Of a stretch of 64,000 bases of DNA, positions 35,190 to 43,800 are shown one piece after another; the first letter of the stretch is position 1; each line of letters begins with the position of its first letter. Source of the DNA: Pseudonocardia sp. HH130629-09 (lineage in GTDB: Bacteria; Actinomycetota; Actinomycetes; Mycobacteriales; Pseudonocardiaceae); assembly GCF_001294645.1 (NCBI RefSeq), contig NZ_CP011868.1, forward strand, positions 2,914,001 to 2,978,000, given 5' to 3'. Both the position numbers and the translations under genes were made by a program. The notes beneath the pieces were generated by a model. The model ran no database searches, had not been told where the DNA came from, and saw only the letters and a program-made list of their open reading frames with translations.

Positions 35190-35853
35190 CGCAGCTCGTG
35201 CGAGGCGTTCGCGGCGAAACGGCGCTGCTGGTCGTCGTGGCGCTGCAGCTGGGCGAGCATGTCGTCGAAGGTGTCGGCGAGCCGCCCGAGCTCGTCAACG
35301 TCCAGGTCATCGCCGACCCGGCCGGCCGCACGGGCCAACAGGTCTTCGGCGCTGACCACACCGCCGGCCTCGCCCGCCAGTACCTCGAGCACGGCGAACT
35401 GCTTGGGTGTGAGCGGCACGAGTCCGCCGTCGCGGTGGACCTCGTGCCGGTGGGTGTCCACCCGCAGGCCGCCGTACTCGTGCACCACGGGCAGGGCACG
35501 CGTCGACCGTCGGGCCAGGGCGCGCACGCGCAGCTGCAGCTCTCTCAGGACGAACGGCTCGGTGAGGTAGTCGTCGGCGCCGGCGCCGTCCTCCTTCTCC
35601 GCCAGGCCTCCTGCGGCGGTCACCATGATGATTCGCGGGCCGGGGCCGCGGTGCCCGATCCGGCGGGCGATCTCGTCCCCGTCCGGGCCGGGCACGTCAC
35701 GGTCGAGGACCGCGACATCGTAGTCGTTGAGCCCCAGCAGGTCGAGCGCCTCGTAGCCGTCCGCGGCGACGTCGACGACGGCGGAGTCGGAACTCAGCCC
35801 GACCGCATGGCCTCCCGGATGTCCTGGTCGTCCTCGACGACGAGTACCCGCAC
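35190..35853 (-). pseudogene. Chimeric remnant: response regulator fused to histidine-kinase HAMP/HisKA piece
   Basis: From GTG 35853 (GGGGGAGGG upstream) it reads VRVLVVEDDQDIREAMRSG then stop. One base out of frame it continues LSSDSAVVDVAADGYEALDL, YDVAVLDRDVPGPDGDEIAR, ADDYLTEPFVLREL and VPLTPKQFAVLEVLAGEAGG. At LLARA it passes without a break into kinase sequence, DVDELGRLADTFDDMLAQLQ (HAMP) and RRFAANASHELRT (phospho-acceptor His), where homology ends. So one frameshift, one in-frame deletion fusing two neighbouring genes, and a 3' truncation are present. Confidence 0.75.
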
Positions 35854-35942
35854 GATCCCTCCCCCGGCTCGCTGGACCGTCCAGACTAGGAACCAGCACC
35901 GTCCGGCGTCGCTTACGGTCTCGCAACGCCGCGGAGCCGAGG

Positions 35943-36404
35943 GTGGTGGACGTGACTCCGACGACCGCACACGCACCGACCGTCCCGACCCATCGTCCCG
36001 CGCACTCCAGGGGCGCGTCGATGATGGTGCTACCCGTGCTGACGGCCGTGCTCGGATGTGGTTGGGGTGCACTGTCGGCCAGCGCCCGGCTCGCCGAGTT
36101 CGGCTCGATCGTCGCGGTGACCGACACCTGGTGGTCATGGGCCGCGGTCCTCGGGCTCTCGGCGATGGTGTCCCGCAGGTTCAGCACCAACCTGATGTCG
36201 GTGCTCGTCTGCGGCATCGTGGCCGTCAGCACCTACTACCTCCTGAAAGCGCACTGGATGATCGGGGTCTCCTCGCGCCACCGCGACTTCTGGCAGTACC
36301 TGCAGACAGACTCCTGGGAGAAGTGGACGCTGCTGGTACTCGTCTTCGCCGTACCGGCGGCCGTCGTCGGGACCGCCGTGGGCCGGCTTCTCCGGCTCCC
36401 CTGA
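35943..36404 (+). CDS. Hypothetical integral membrane protein
   Basis: 153 aa from GTG 35943 (ATG 36021 or 36024 are alternatives). Four hydrophobic segments are visible, around MVLPVLTAVLGCGWGAL, WSWAAVLGLSAMV, LMSVLVCGIVAVSTYYLL and LLVLVFAVPAAVVGTAVG. It resembles small actinobacterial DUF6518-like membrane proteins, but I cannot assign a function. It is divergent from the chimeric two-component remnant. Confidence 0.65.
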   Translation: MVDVTPTTAHAPTVPTHRPAHSRGASMMVLPVLTAVLGCGWGALSASARLAEFGSIVAVTDTWWSWAAVLGLSAMVSRRFSTNLMSVLVCGIVAVSTYYLLKAHWMIGVSSRHRDFWQYLQTDSWEKWTLLVLVFAVPAAVVGTAVGRLLRLP

Positions 36405-36447
36405 CCCAGCGGGTCGACACCGCCCGGCCTCGTCGACGGCGACAACA

Positions 36448-36472
36448 TAGGCTCCTAACATGTAGGTTCCTA
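36448..36472. promoter_or_regulatory. Twin palindromes upstream of NIPSNAP-MarR operon
   Basis: TAGGCTCCTA (36448-36457) and TAGGTTCCTA (36463-36472) are two copies of the palindrome TAGGnnCCTA, 15 bp centre to centre, 34 bp before the NIPSNAP start. The arrangement suggests an operator bound by the MarR protein encoded as the second gene. Confidence 0.6.
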
Positions 36473-36505
36473 CTGTTCTGTCTCGGCAACCGGAAGGGCC
36501 ACCCC

Positions 36506-37171
36506 ATGACCGAGCCGGTTCCGATCACGGGCGAGGACCTCGATCCTGCGTCCCGCGCAGTCCGCTACGAGTACACGACGCTGCGCTTCAGGCTGACCGA
36601 CGCCGACGCCGCGCTCGCCGGGGTCGAGCCGTGGGTCACCGCATCCGACGCCCACGGCGAGTTCCTCGGCTGCTGGTACGCCGAACACGGACCGGTCGGC
36701 CGGGCCTATGTCCTCCGGTCCTTCGACGACGATGCCGAGCTGGCCGCCGAGCGCGCACGCGCCGCCGCGTCCCGCCACCCCTTCGGCGCCGGCGACCACC
36801 TCACCGACCTCTCGATGGCCGGCTTCGCCCCGTTCCCGTTCGTGCCCCGCGTCCGACCCGGCCGGTTCGGTCGCATCTACGAGATCCGCGACTACCACCT
36901 CGTACCCGGTGGCCTGCCCGCCACCATCGACGGCTGGCGCCAGCGGCTCCCCGGCCGCCACCTCGTGGACCCGATCACGGTGGTGATGTACGCACTCGAC
37001 GGGCCCGCCCGCATCGTGCACATCTGGCCGTTCGACAGCCTCGACCAGCGGGTCGAGGTCCGCCGCGACCTCGTCGCGACCCACCGCTGGCCCCCGCCGG
37101 GAGGTCCGGAGCACATCATCGAGGCCGACTCGATCATGGCCTGGCCCGCTGCGTTCTCGCCGCTCGCGTGA
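36506..37171 (+). CDS. NIPSNAP family protein
   Basis: 221 aa. The C-terminal NIPSNAP-type ferredoxin-like domain is recognised from YEIRDYHLVPGGLPATIDGW, MYALDGPARIVHIWPFDSLD and a Trp-rich end. The N-terminal half (YTTLRFRLTDADAALAGVEP and LVPRVRPG-type turns) is a second, weaker copy of the fold. Family members are of uncertain function. GGAAGG precedes ATG 36506. The stop overlaps the marR start (GTGA). Confidence 0.8.
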   Translation: MTEPVPITGEDLDPASRAVRYEYTTLRFRLTDADAALAGVEPWVTASDAHGEFLGCWYAEHGPVGRAYVLRSFDDDAELAAERARAAASRHPFGAGDHLTDLSMAGFAPFPFVPRVRPGRFGRIYEIRDYHLVPGGLPATIDGWRQRLPGRHLVDPITVVMYALDGPARIVHIWPFDSLDQRVEVRRDLVATHRWPPPGGPEHIIEADSIMAWPAAFSPLA

Positions 37172-37671
37172 GCGGCAGTGCTCCCGAGCCCGCCGGGTTC
37201 GGCGAGTTCCGCACGGCCTCCGGCGAGCTGTTCGCCCGCATGCGGCAGGTCCGCGCTGCCCTGGCCCGGAGCTGCGACCCGTCGCTGACCCTGGCCCAGC
37301 TGCACCTCGTCGAAGAGCTCGACTCCAGTGGCGCACTGTCGGTCGGCGAGCTCGCCGCCCGCGCCGCCGTGTCCTCCCCCACCGTCACCGGGATGCTCAC
37401 GACGTTGGAACGCAACGGCATCGTCGACCGTCGACGCAGCCCCCACGACCAACGGCGGGTCGAGGTCACGCTCACCGACCGGGGCCGCTCGATCGTCCGG
37501 GAGCAGCAGCATCGACTGAGCGCGCGTCAACGCCAGACCTTCGACCGCCTGAGCCCGACCGAGCGCCGCGAGACCGTCGACACCATGCGCAGGCTCACCG
37601 AGCTGCTCGGCCGGCTGGATCCACCGCCCCCACCGCCTGGGTATGGGCGGCGTTCGAGCCCACCTCCCTGA
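37168..37671 (+). CDS. MarR family transcriptional regulator
   Basis: 167 aa. wHTH: LTLAQLHLVEELDSSGALSV, then VSSPTVTGMLTTLERNGIVD (recognition helix), then the wing RRRSPHDQRRVEVTLTDRG. GTG 37168 overlaps the NIPSNAP stop, so the two are translationally coupled. The twin TAGGnnCCTA palindromes upstream of the operon are its probable binding site, giving autoregulation. The C-terminus is Pro-rich. Confidence 0.9.
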   Translation: MSGSAPEPAGFGEFRTASGELFARMRQVRAALARSCDPSLTLAQLHLVEELDSSGALSVGELAARAAVSSPTVTGMLTTLERNGIVDRRRSPHDQRRVEVTLTDRGRSIVREQQHRLSARQRQTFDRLSPTERRETVDTMRRLTELLGRLDPPPPPPGYGRRSSPPP

Positions 37672-37727
37672 TTCACGGATTTCCGGTGCTCCCCGCCGTG
37701 GTGACCTCCGTACCGGCCGCGAGCACG

Positions 37728-37773
37728 CCGGCCCGCAGCAGCGCGGCTCGGACGCCGGGCGGCTGCGGGCCGG
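37728..37773 (-). terminator. Hairpin downstream of siderophore-binding lipoprotein
   Basis: CCGGCCCGCAGC (37728-37739) pairs perfectly with GCTGCGGGCCGG (37762-37773), a 12-bp stem with a 22-nt loop beginning 6 nt after the lipoprotein stop. It may also terminate the convergent marR transcript. Confidence 0.65.
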
Positions 37774-37779
37774 TTCCGG

Positions 37780-38778
37780 TCAGCCCGTCGCGGCGCCGAC
37801 CTTCTTGAGGACGTCGAGCTGACGGTCGATGGTCCAGGGGATGTTGAGGACCGTCGGGTAGTTCTCGGCGACACCACCGGCCTCGTCGGACTCGAAGTAG
37901 CGCTGCTGCTTCACGACGTCGAGGTTGGCGAACAGCGGGTCGGCGAAGAGCTGGGAGCGCAGGTCGGCGTTGGCGAACGACAGCGACAGGTAGTCGACGT
38001 CGAGCAGGCCGATCTGTTCGGCCGACAGCGACCGGTTCATCACGTTCGCGGCGATCTCCGGGTCGATCCGCAGCCCGAGCGCGGCGTAGACCTGGGGCAT
38101 GGTGGTCGTGGAGTCGGTGGGGACGACGAACGTGCCACGCTCGTAGTAGTAGGCGGTGGCGTAGGTCTTCCCCTGCAGGCCGGGGATGGCCGCGGACGTG
38201 TCGGAGATCTTCTTCTCGACGCCCTGGACCACACGGGCGACGTCGGCCTCCTTGCCGACGGCCTTCCCGATCAGCGCCGCGTTGTCCTGCCAGGTGTCCT
38301 TGTTCCACCCCTTCTGGTACACGACGGTCGGCGCGATCTGGCTGAGCTGCGGGTAGAACTTGTCGATCGTGCTCAGGTTCGTCGCCAGGATGAGGTCCGG
38401 CTGCAGCGCAGCGATCTTCTCAAGGTTGACCTCCTGGGACGGCTCGACCACCACCTCGCTGCCCGCGAAGTCGACCTTGCCCTCCTCCCAGGGGTACGGC
38501 CTGCCGGGGGTGACGGCATTCTCGTTGTGCCCGACGGTGGTGATCCCGATCTGGCTCAGCAGGTCCTGCTCGTAGCTGAGCGCCACGATCCGGGTGGGTG
38601 CCGCCGAGATCGTGGCCTCGCCCAGCGCGTGGGTGATGGTGACCGGGAACGTCCCGGAGGACTGACCGGCGGGAGGCTGGTCGCCGCCCTGCTCCGAGGC
38701 GCCGCCACAGGCGGTGAGCGCGAGCACTGCCAAGATCGCGAGCAGCGCGCCGCCGACGATCCTCCTGGTTCCGTGCAT
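37780..38778 (-). CDS. Ferri-siderophore-binding lipoprotein (FepB-like)
   Basis: 332 aa. Lipobox ALTAC ends the signal peptide. Both lobes and the long interdomain helix are present: FPVTITHALGEATISAAPTR, LQPDLILATNLSTI, LSQIAPTVVYQKGWNKDTWQ, SAEQIGLLDVDYLSLSF and LNIPWTIDRQLDVLKK. GGGAGAGGA precedes ATG 38778, and a clear iron box lies 23 bp upstream. It is the best candidate receptor for the siderophore made by this locus, cooperating with a permease encoded elsewhere. Confidence 0.93.
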   Translation of the reverse strand: MHGTRRIVGGALLAILAVLALTACGGASEQGGDQPPAGQSSGTFPVTITHALGEATISAAPTRIVALSYEQDLLSQIGITTVGHNENAVTPGRPYPWEEGKVDFAGSEVVVEPSQEVNLEKIAALQPDLILATNLSTIDKFYPQLSQIAPTVVYQKGWNKDTWQDNAALIGKAVGKEADVARVVQGVEKKISDTSAAIPGLQGKTYATAYYYERGTFVVPTDSTTTMPQVYAALGLRIDPEIAANVMNRSLSAEQIGLLDVDYLSLSFANADLRSQLFADPLFANLDVVKQQRYFESDEAGGVAENYPTVLNIPWTIDRQLDVLKKVGAATG

Positions 38779-38800
38779 GTCCGTCCTCTCCCGTTCAGTG

Positions 38801-38816
38801 TTTAGGGCAACCTAAG
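38801..38816 (-). promoter_or_regulatory. Iron box upstream of siderophore-binding lipoprotein
   Basis: On the minus strand the site reads TTAGGTTGCCCTAAA, matching the first seven bases of the iron-regulator consensus exactly. It is a TTAGG-n4-CCTAA-like palindrome (TTAGGGCAACCTAA on +). It lies 23 bp before the start codon, overlapping the expected promoter. Confidence 0.75.
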
Positions 38817-38868
38817 TCAGGAGCGGACTGTGAACGAGCATCGCCATGTCCCGGATTCATCACGTTCG

Positions 38869-39567
38869 TCACGTCCCGTCCGCGCCCCAGGCCTGCGCGG
38901 CCTCGGGCCAGACGTCGGCGAAGAACCCGAGCTCGGTCGCCCGGTCGTACCGCGGGTGGTCGCGCATATCGGCGATCGCGCGGGCCTCGGCGAGGCCGTA
39001 GTAGCCGGGCACCCCGTCGGGCCGGTACGGCGTCGGTCCGGAGCCGGCAACCACCGCGTCGAGGTGCTCGGTGAACACCTCGTGCGCGGCGTCGACGAGG
39101 TCGATCATCACGTCCTCGAAGACGGCGTCGTCGTCGACCGGGAACCGGGACTCGGCGAGCACCGGCCCGGTGTCGATCCCGGCCTCGATCTCGTGCAGGG
39201 TCGCCGCGAACTCCTGCTCGCCGTGCAGGATCGCGTACGCCACCGTCGCGAGCGGCAGCCCCCGGTAACCGGGGAGCGGCCCGCCGTGCACGTTCAGCAG
39301 CCGCAGACCCGAGCCGAGCAGGCCGTCGCGCAGCAGGAACGGGTTGTCGAGCGACCACAGGAGCCCGTCGGAACACCGGGCCGTGAGGTCACCGGCCAGC
39401 GCGTCGAGCGCGGCGCCGTCAGCGACCTCGTGCACGACGACCTGGGGCGGCACCCCGACGGTAGCGGCGCTGCGCGGACCGTGGCAGACCGCGTCGACGG
39501 TGTGCCCGCGGTCCAGCGCGTACCGGACGGCCCGCCACAGCAGTGCCCCGTCCCCGACGAAGATCAT
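38869..39567 (-). CDS. N10-formyl-THF-dependent formyltransferase (hydroxyornithine formylation)
   Basis: 232-aa enzyme of the methionyl-tRNA formyltransferase fold. Catalytic triad motifs are visible: LRLLNVHGGPLPGYRG (Asn, His) and TLHEIEAGIDTGPVLAESRF (Asp). It lacks the tRNA-binding C-terminal domain, as do the siderophore formyltransferases that make N5-formyl-N5-hydroxyornithine. Its ATG overlaps the exporter stop (ATGA), so it is the last gene of operon 2. Two hydroxyornithine-type A domains upstream fit this role. The acceptor timing (free amino acid or bound) is unknown. Confidence 0.88.
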   Translation of the reverse strand: MIFVGDGALLWRAVRYALDRGHTVDAVCHGPRSAATVGVPPQVVVHEVADGAALDALAGDLTARCSDGLLWSLDNPFLLRDGLLGSGLRLLNVHGGPLPGYRGLPLATVAYAILHGEQEFAATLHEIEAGIDTGPVLAESRFPVDDDAVFEDVMIDLVDAAHEVFTEHLDAVVAGSGPTPYRPDGVPGYYGLAEARAIADMRDHPRYDRATELGFFADVWPEAAQAWGADGT

Positions 39568-40859
39568 GCGACTCGCTCCTCGACCGACTCCCGGGTGGCG
39601 CGGCGCAGCGGGCGCAGCAGGACCCCCGCCAGGAGCGCGACCACCGTCATCACGGCGTTGTAGACCCACAGGGCGTCGGCGTCGCCGACGATCCCCCCGA
39701 CCGTCCCGGCGACGACGGCGCCGATCGCGGCACCACCCATCGCCTGGGCGGAGAACAGGCTGTTGACCCGCCCGAGCAGCCCGTCGGGGGTGCGCAGCTG
39801 CAGCAGGGCGTAGCGCAGCACCTCCTCGACCGCGTTGACCGCGCCGGCCGCGACGAGCGCCACGAGCGTCAGCCACAGCGCGGGGGCGGCACCGGCCAGC
39901 GCGTAGAGGGCGAAGCACCCGACCATCAGCACGAGCAGCAGCAGCCCGGGCCGTGGGTGGCGCCGGACCCAGCCGCTGGCCAGCGAGCCCACCACGACCC
40001 CGAACGCGAGCGCGGCGTAGATCGCGCCGACGGCGACCGGGAGACCGTCGAAGCGGGCCGCGACCAGCGCCGGGACCAGCACGATCGAGCCGCCGCCGAG
40101 CATGCCCACCACCCCGGCGGCCATCACCCCGAGCACCACGGGCTCGCCCAGGACGAACCGGCCACCGGTGCGCAGCGCGCGCAGCGGTCCCTCCACGGCG
40201 TCCGGGGCCGTCCCGTCCGCGAGGTGCTCCTCCGCGGTGTCCGCGGTTCCCGCGACCCGGCCGTGGCCCGGCGGCGGGGTGACGGCGAGCAGCACCCAGG
40301 TGAGCGCGGCGGCCGCCGCACCCGCGGCGTAGTTCCAGGCGGCGGAGCCGACGGCGAAGGCGAGGCCGCCGAGGACCGGGGCCAGCACCGACCCCAGCCG
40401 CAGCGACACGGTGTTGAGCGCGCCGACCGCATGCAGCTTGGAACGGTCCACGATGGACGGCATCACGGCGAGCATCGCGGTGATGCAGACCGATCCGGAC
40501 AGCCCGTTCGTGGCGACGAACAGCGCGGTCAGCGCGGTCGACTCCCACACGGCGGCGTTGACGGCGAGCAGCGCGAACGAGATCCCGCTCAGCGCCCAGG
40601 TGATGCGGATGAGCCGCCAGCGGTCGGTGCGGTCGGCGAGCACCCCGCCGCCGAGGAACCCGATCAGGAACGCGACCGACTCAGCGGCGGACACGAGCCC
40701 GACGGTCGGTGTGGACCCGGTGCGGGTGTAGACCTCCAGCGGCACGGTCACCGCGACGACGCCGACCCCGAACAGCAGGATCGTGCGCCCGACGAACAGG
40801 TTCCGGAAGGTCCGGTCCTCGCGCAGCGGGCTGAGGTCGAGCAGGATCCCGGCGGCCAT
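39564..40859 (-). CDS. MFS transporter, EntS-like siderophore exporter
   Basis: 431 aa with about 12 membrane segments. MFS motif A is FLGGGVLADRTDRWR. Other segments conserved with the remnant at 23782-24830 include IVDRSKLHAVGALNTVSLRL, GWVRRHPRPGLLLL and EVLRYALLQLRTPDGLLGRV, a pattern of the enterobactin exporter/DHA3-like family. The ATG shares one base with the NRPS stop (TGATG), and its end overlaps the formyltransferase by ATGA. It likely exports the newly made siderophore. Confidence 0.92.
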   Translation of the reverse strand: MAAGILLDLSPLREDRTFRNLFVGRTILLFGVGVVAVTVPLEVYTRTGSTPTVGLVSAAESVAFLIGFLGGGVLADRTDRWRLIRITWALSGISFALLAVNAAVWESTALTALFVATNGLSGSVCITAMLAVMPSIVDRSKLHAVGALNTVSLRLGSVLAPVLGGLAFAVGSAAWNYAAGAAAAALTWVLLAVTPPPGHGRVAGTADTAEEHLADGTAPDAVEGPLRALRTGGRFVLGEPVVLGVMAAGVVGMLGGGSIVLVPALVAARFDGLPVAVGAIYAALAFGVVVGSLASGWVRRHPRPGLLLLVLMVGCFALYALAGAAPALWLTLVALVAAGAVNAVEEVLRYALLQLRTPDGLLGRVNSLFSAQAMGGAAIGAVVAGTVGGIVGDADALWVYNAVMTVVALLAGVLLRPLRRATRESVEERVA

Positions 40860-43800
40860 CAGATCTCCTCCCGGGTGGTGCGCGCCCAGCTCTCGAGGGT
40901 CTCGGTCCAGCGGTGCGCGACCCGGTCGACGGCGTCGTCGTCGAGCACCCCGCGGGCGTGGGTGAAGCCGGCCTCCAGTTCGGGCCCGTCCGGGGTCTCG
41001 CGGGCGAGCACGTCGACCACGAGTGCGTGCCCGGACCGGACGCCGCCGGGCGCACCGACCTGGACCGCCGCGGTCTCGGGTGCGGCGGAGAAGGCGTCGT
41101 CGCGCGGCGGTGGGCCTGCGGCGATCCGGCCGAGGTAGTTCAGCTCGACCTCGGCACCGGACGGCGGCAGGGCCTGCCCGCTCCCGGCGGCGAAGCGGAG
41201 CAGGCCGTGGCCCACGCCGCCGTCGCCGAACTCGCCTTGGGGGCCGGCGACCCGCCGGACGGCGTCGACCGGGTCGGGGCCGGCGGGGCCGACCGGGACC
41301 GGGGCGACGACGGTGAACCAGCCGACGGTGCGTGCGGGGTCGCACCGGCCGTCGGGGGCCTCGGGGTCGGCCAGGTCGTCGAGGCGCCCGTGGCTCTCTG
41401 TGTCGACCAGCACGGGCCCGCCGGGACGGAGCTCCTGCAGGGCCTCGCCGAGTGCGGCGAGCAGCACGCCGTCCGGTCCGGCGCCGCTGCGGCGCGGCAG
41501 GTCGACGAGCAGCGCCGCGCCGAGCCGGGCAGGGAGGGTGACGTTCGTCCGGCGCTCCCCCGCGACGACGTCGTGCGCGGCGCGGGGGCGGCGCAGCGGC
41601 AGCGGTGCCGCCTCGGCGACGCGGCGGGCCCACCCGTCGCGTTCAGAGCGGACCTCGGGGGACGCGGCGTGTTCGGCGAGCCGCCGCGACCACCGGGCGA
41701 AGGTGGTGCGTTCCGGGGGCGCGGGGGTGCCGGTGCCGCCGGGGCCCCAGGCGGCGATGTCCGCGACGAGCAGCCGCCAGGACACGCCGTCGACGGCCAG
41801 GTGGTGCGCGGCGACGACGAGGCGCCCGGGTGTCCGGGGTCCGCGGTCGAGCCACACCAGGCGCAGCATCCCACCGGGAGCGGCGTCGAGCTGGTCGCGG
41901 GCGGCGACGGTCGCGGCGGTCAGCGCTGCCGCCAGCTCGTCGTCGCCGAGAGCGGTCGCGTCGACCCGACGGGTGTGGGACGCGGGGTCGAGGGTCCCTG
42001 CCGGGGCGACGACGAGGTGCTCCCAGCGGCCGTCGTCACCGGTCACGAGGGCGGCCCGGAAGGTCGGGTGGGTGTCGAGCAGCCGCCCGGCCAGACCGGT
42101 GAGGTCGTCGGCGGTGAACCAGACCGGGGTCCGCACCAGGGTGGCCTGGTGGTAGCCGGTGATCGGCCCGCCGAGCTCCCCGAGCCGGCGCATGACCGGC
42201 GTGAGCTCGATCCGGTCGGCCGAGACGGTGTCCGCGGGAACGGTGTCGGCCGGCGCGGCGTCGGCGGCCGCCGGTGCCCTCCTGTCCGGTCCGGAGCCCG
42301 GTCCGTCGTTCGTCCCGGTGTGGTCGGGAAGGTCGGGGACGTCGCCGAGTGCCGCGGCGAGGCCGGACACGGTGGGGTGCGCCAGCACGTCGCGGACCCG
42401 CAGGGACAGTCCGGCGGCGCGGGCGCGGTCGGCGATCCCGATCGCGGACAGGCTGTCGCCGCCGAGGCCGAAGAAGTCGTCGTCGACGCCGACCGTGTGC
42501 ACCCCGAGGACCTCGGCGAGGATGCGACAGAGGGTCCGTTCGACCGGGGTGTGCGGGGCGCGGCTGCGGGCGGTGGCGAGCGGCGCCGGTTCGGGCAGCG
42601 CGGCGGTGTCGAGCTTGCCGTTGACCGTCAGCGGCAGGGCCGCGACGACCGACCACAGCGTGGGCACGAGGTAGTCGGGCAGCAGCCGGGCCGCGGTGTC
42701 GCGCACGGCGACGGGGTCGAGCGGGGTGTCCCCGGAGGCCGGGACGAGGTGGGCGGCCAGCCGCTTCGGGCCGGTCGCGGTGTCGTGCGCGACGACGGCG
42801 ACCTGCCCGACGCCGTCGACGGCGGCCAGCACCGTCTCGATCTCCCCCGGCTCCACCCGGTAGCCCCGGATCTTGAGCTGGTCGTCGCTGCGCCCCAGGA
42901 AGTCCAGGTTCCCGTCGCCGCGGCGCCGCACCAGGTCACCCGTGCGGTACATCCGCTCCCCCGAGGTCCACGGGTCGGCCACGAACCGTTCGGCGGTGAG
43001 GTCCGGCCGGCCGAGGTAGCCGCGGGCCAGGCCGATCCCGGCGACGTACAGCTCGCCGGCGACACCGTCGGGCACCGGCCGCAGCCACGGGTCGAGCACG
43101 ACCGCGCGGGTGTTGGTAATGGGCCGCCCGACCGTCGAGGTCGCGCTGTCGTCGGTGCCCGCGCCGAGGGTGTTGATCGTGTACTCGGTCGGGCCGTAGA
43201 GGTTGTAACCCCAGGTGCCCTCGGTGTCACGCAACCGCGACCACACCGACTCCGGCACCGCCTCACCACCCAGCAACACCAACGGCGGCACGTGCGGGCC
43301 GTCGAGCAGACCAGCCGCGAACAGGTGGTGGGCATAGGTCGGGGTCACGTTCACCACGTCGACCCGGTGCTCACCGCAGTACTCCACGAGCCGCTCCGCA
43401 TCACGACGCAGCTCCTCGTCACACACGTGCACCTCATGCCCCTCGACCAGCCAGAGCAGCTCCTCCCACGACATGTCGAACGCGAACGACACCGTGTGCG
43501 CGACCCGCAACACCCGACCACCCGCCGCCTCGATCGTCGGAGCGAAGATCTCCCGACGGTGGTTGACCTGCATGTTCGTCAACCCGCGGTAGGGGGTCAC
43601 GACCCCCTTGGGGCGCCCGGTCGACCCCGACGTGAAGATCACGTACGCGGGGTGGTCCAGCCGGCCGGGGGCGCCGGGGACGAACGACCCCAGCTCCTCG
43701 TCGGTCAGCGGAGTGTCCGGGACACCGTCGAACAGACCCGCCTCGTCCAGACGCACCTGCGGCGCACCCGGGTCGAAGCGCGCCGCGACAGTGGAATCGG

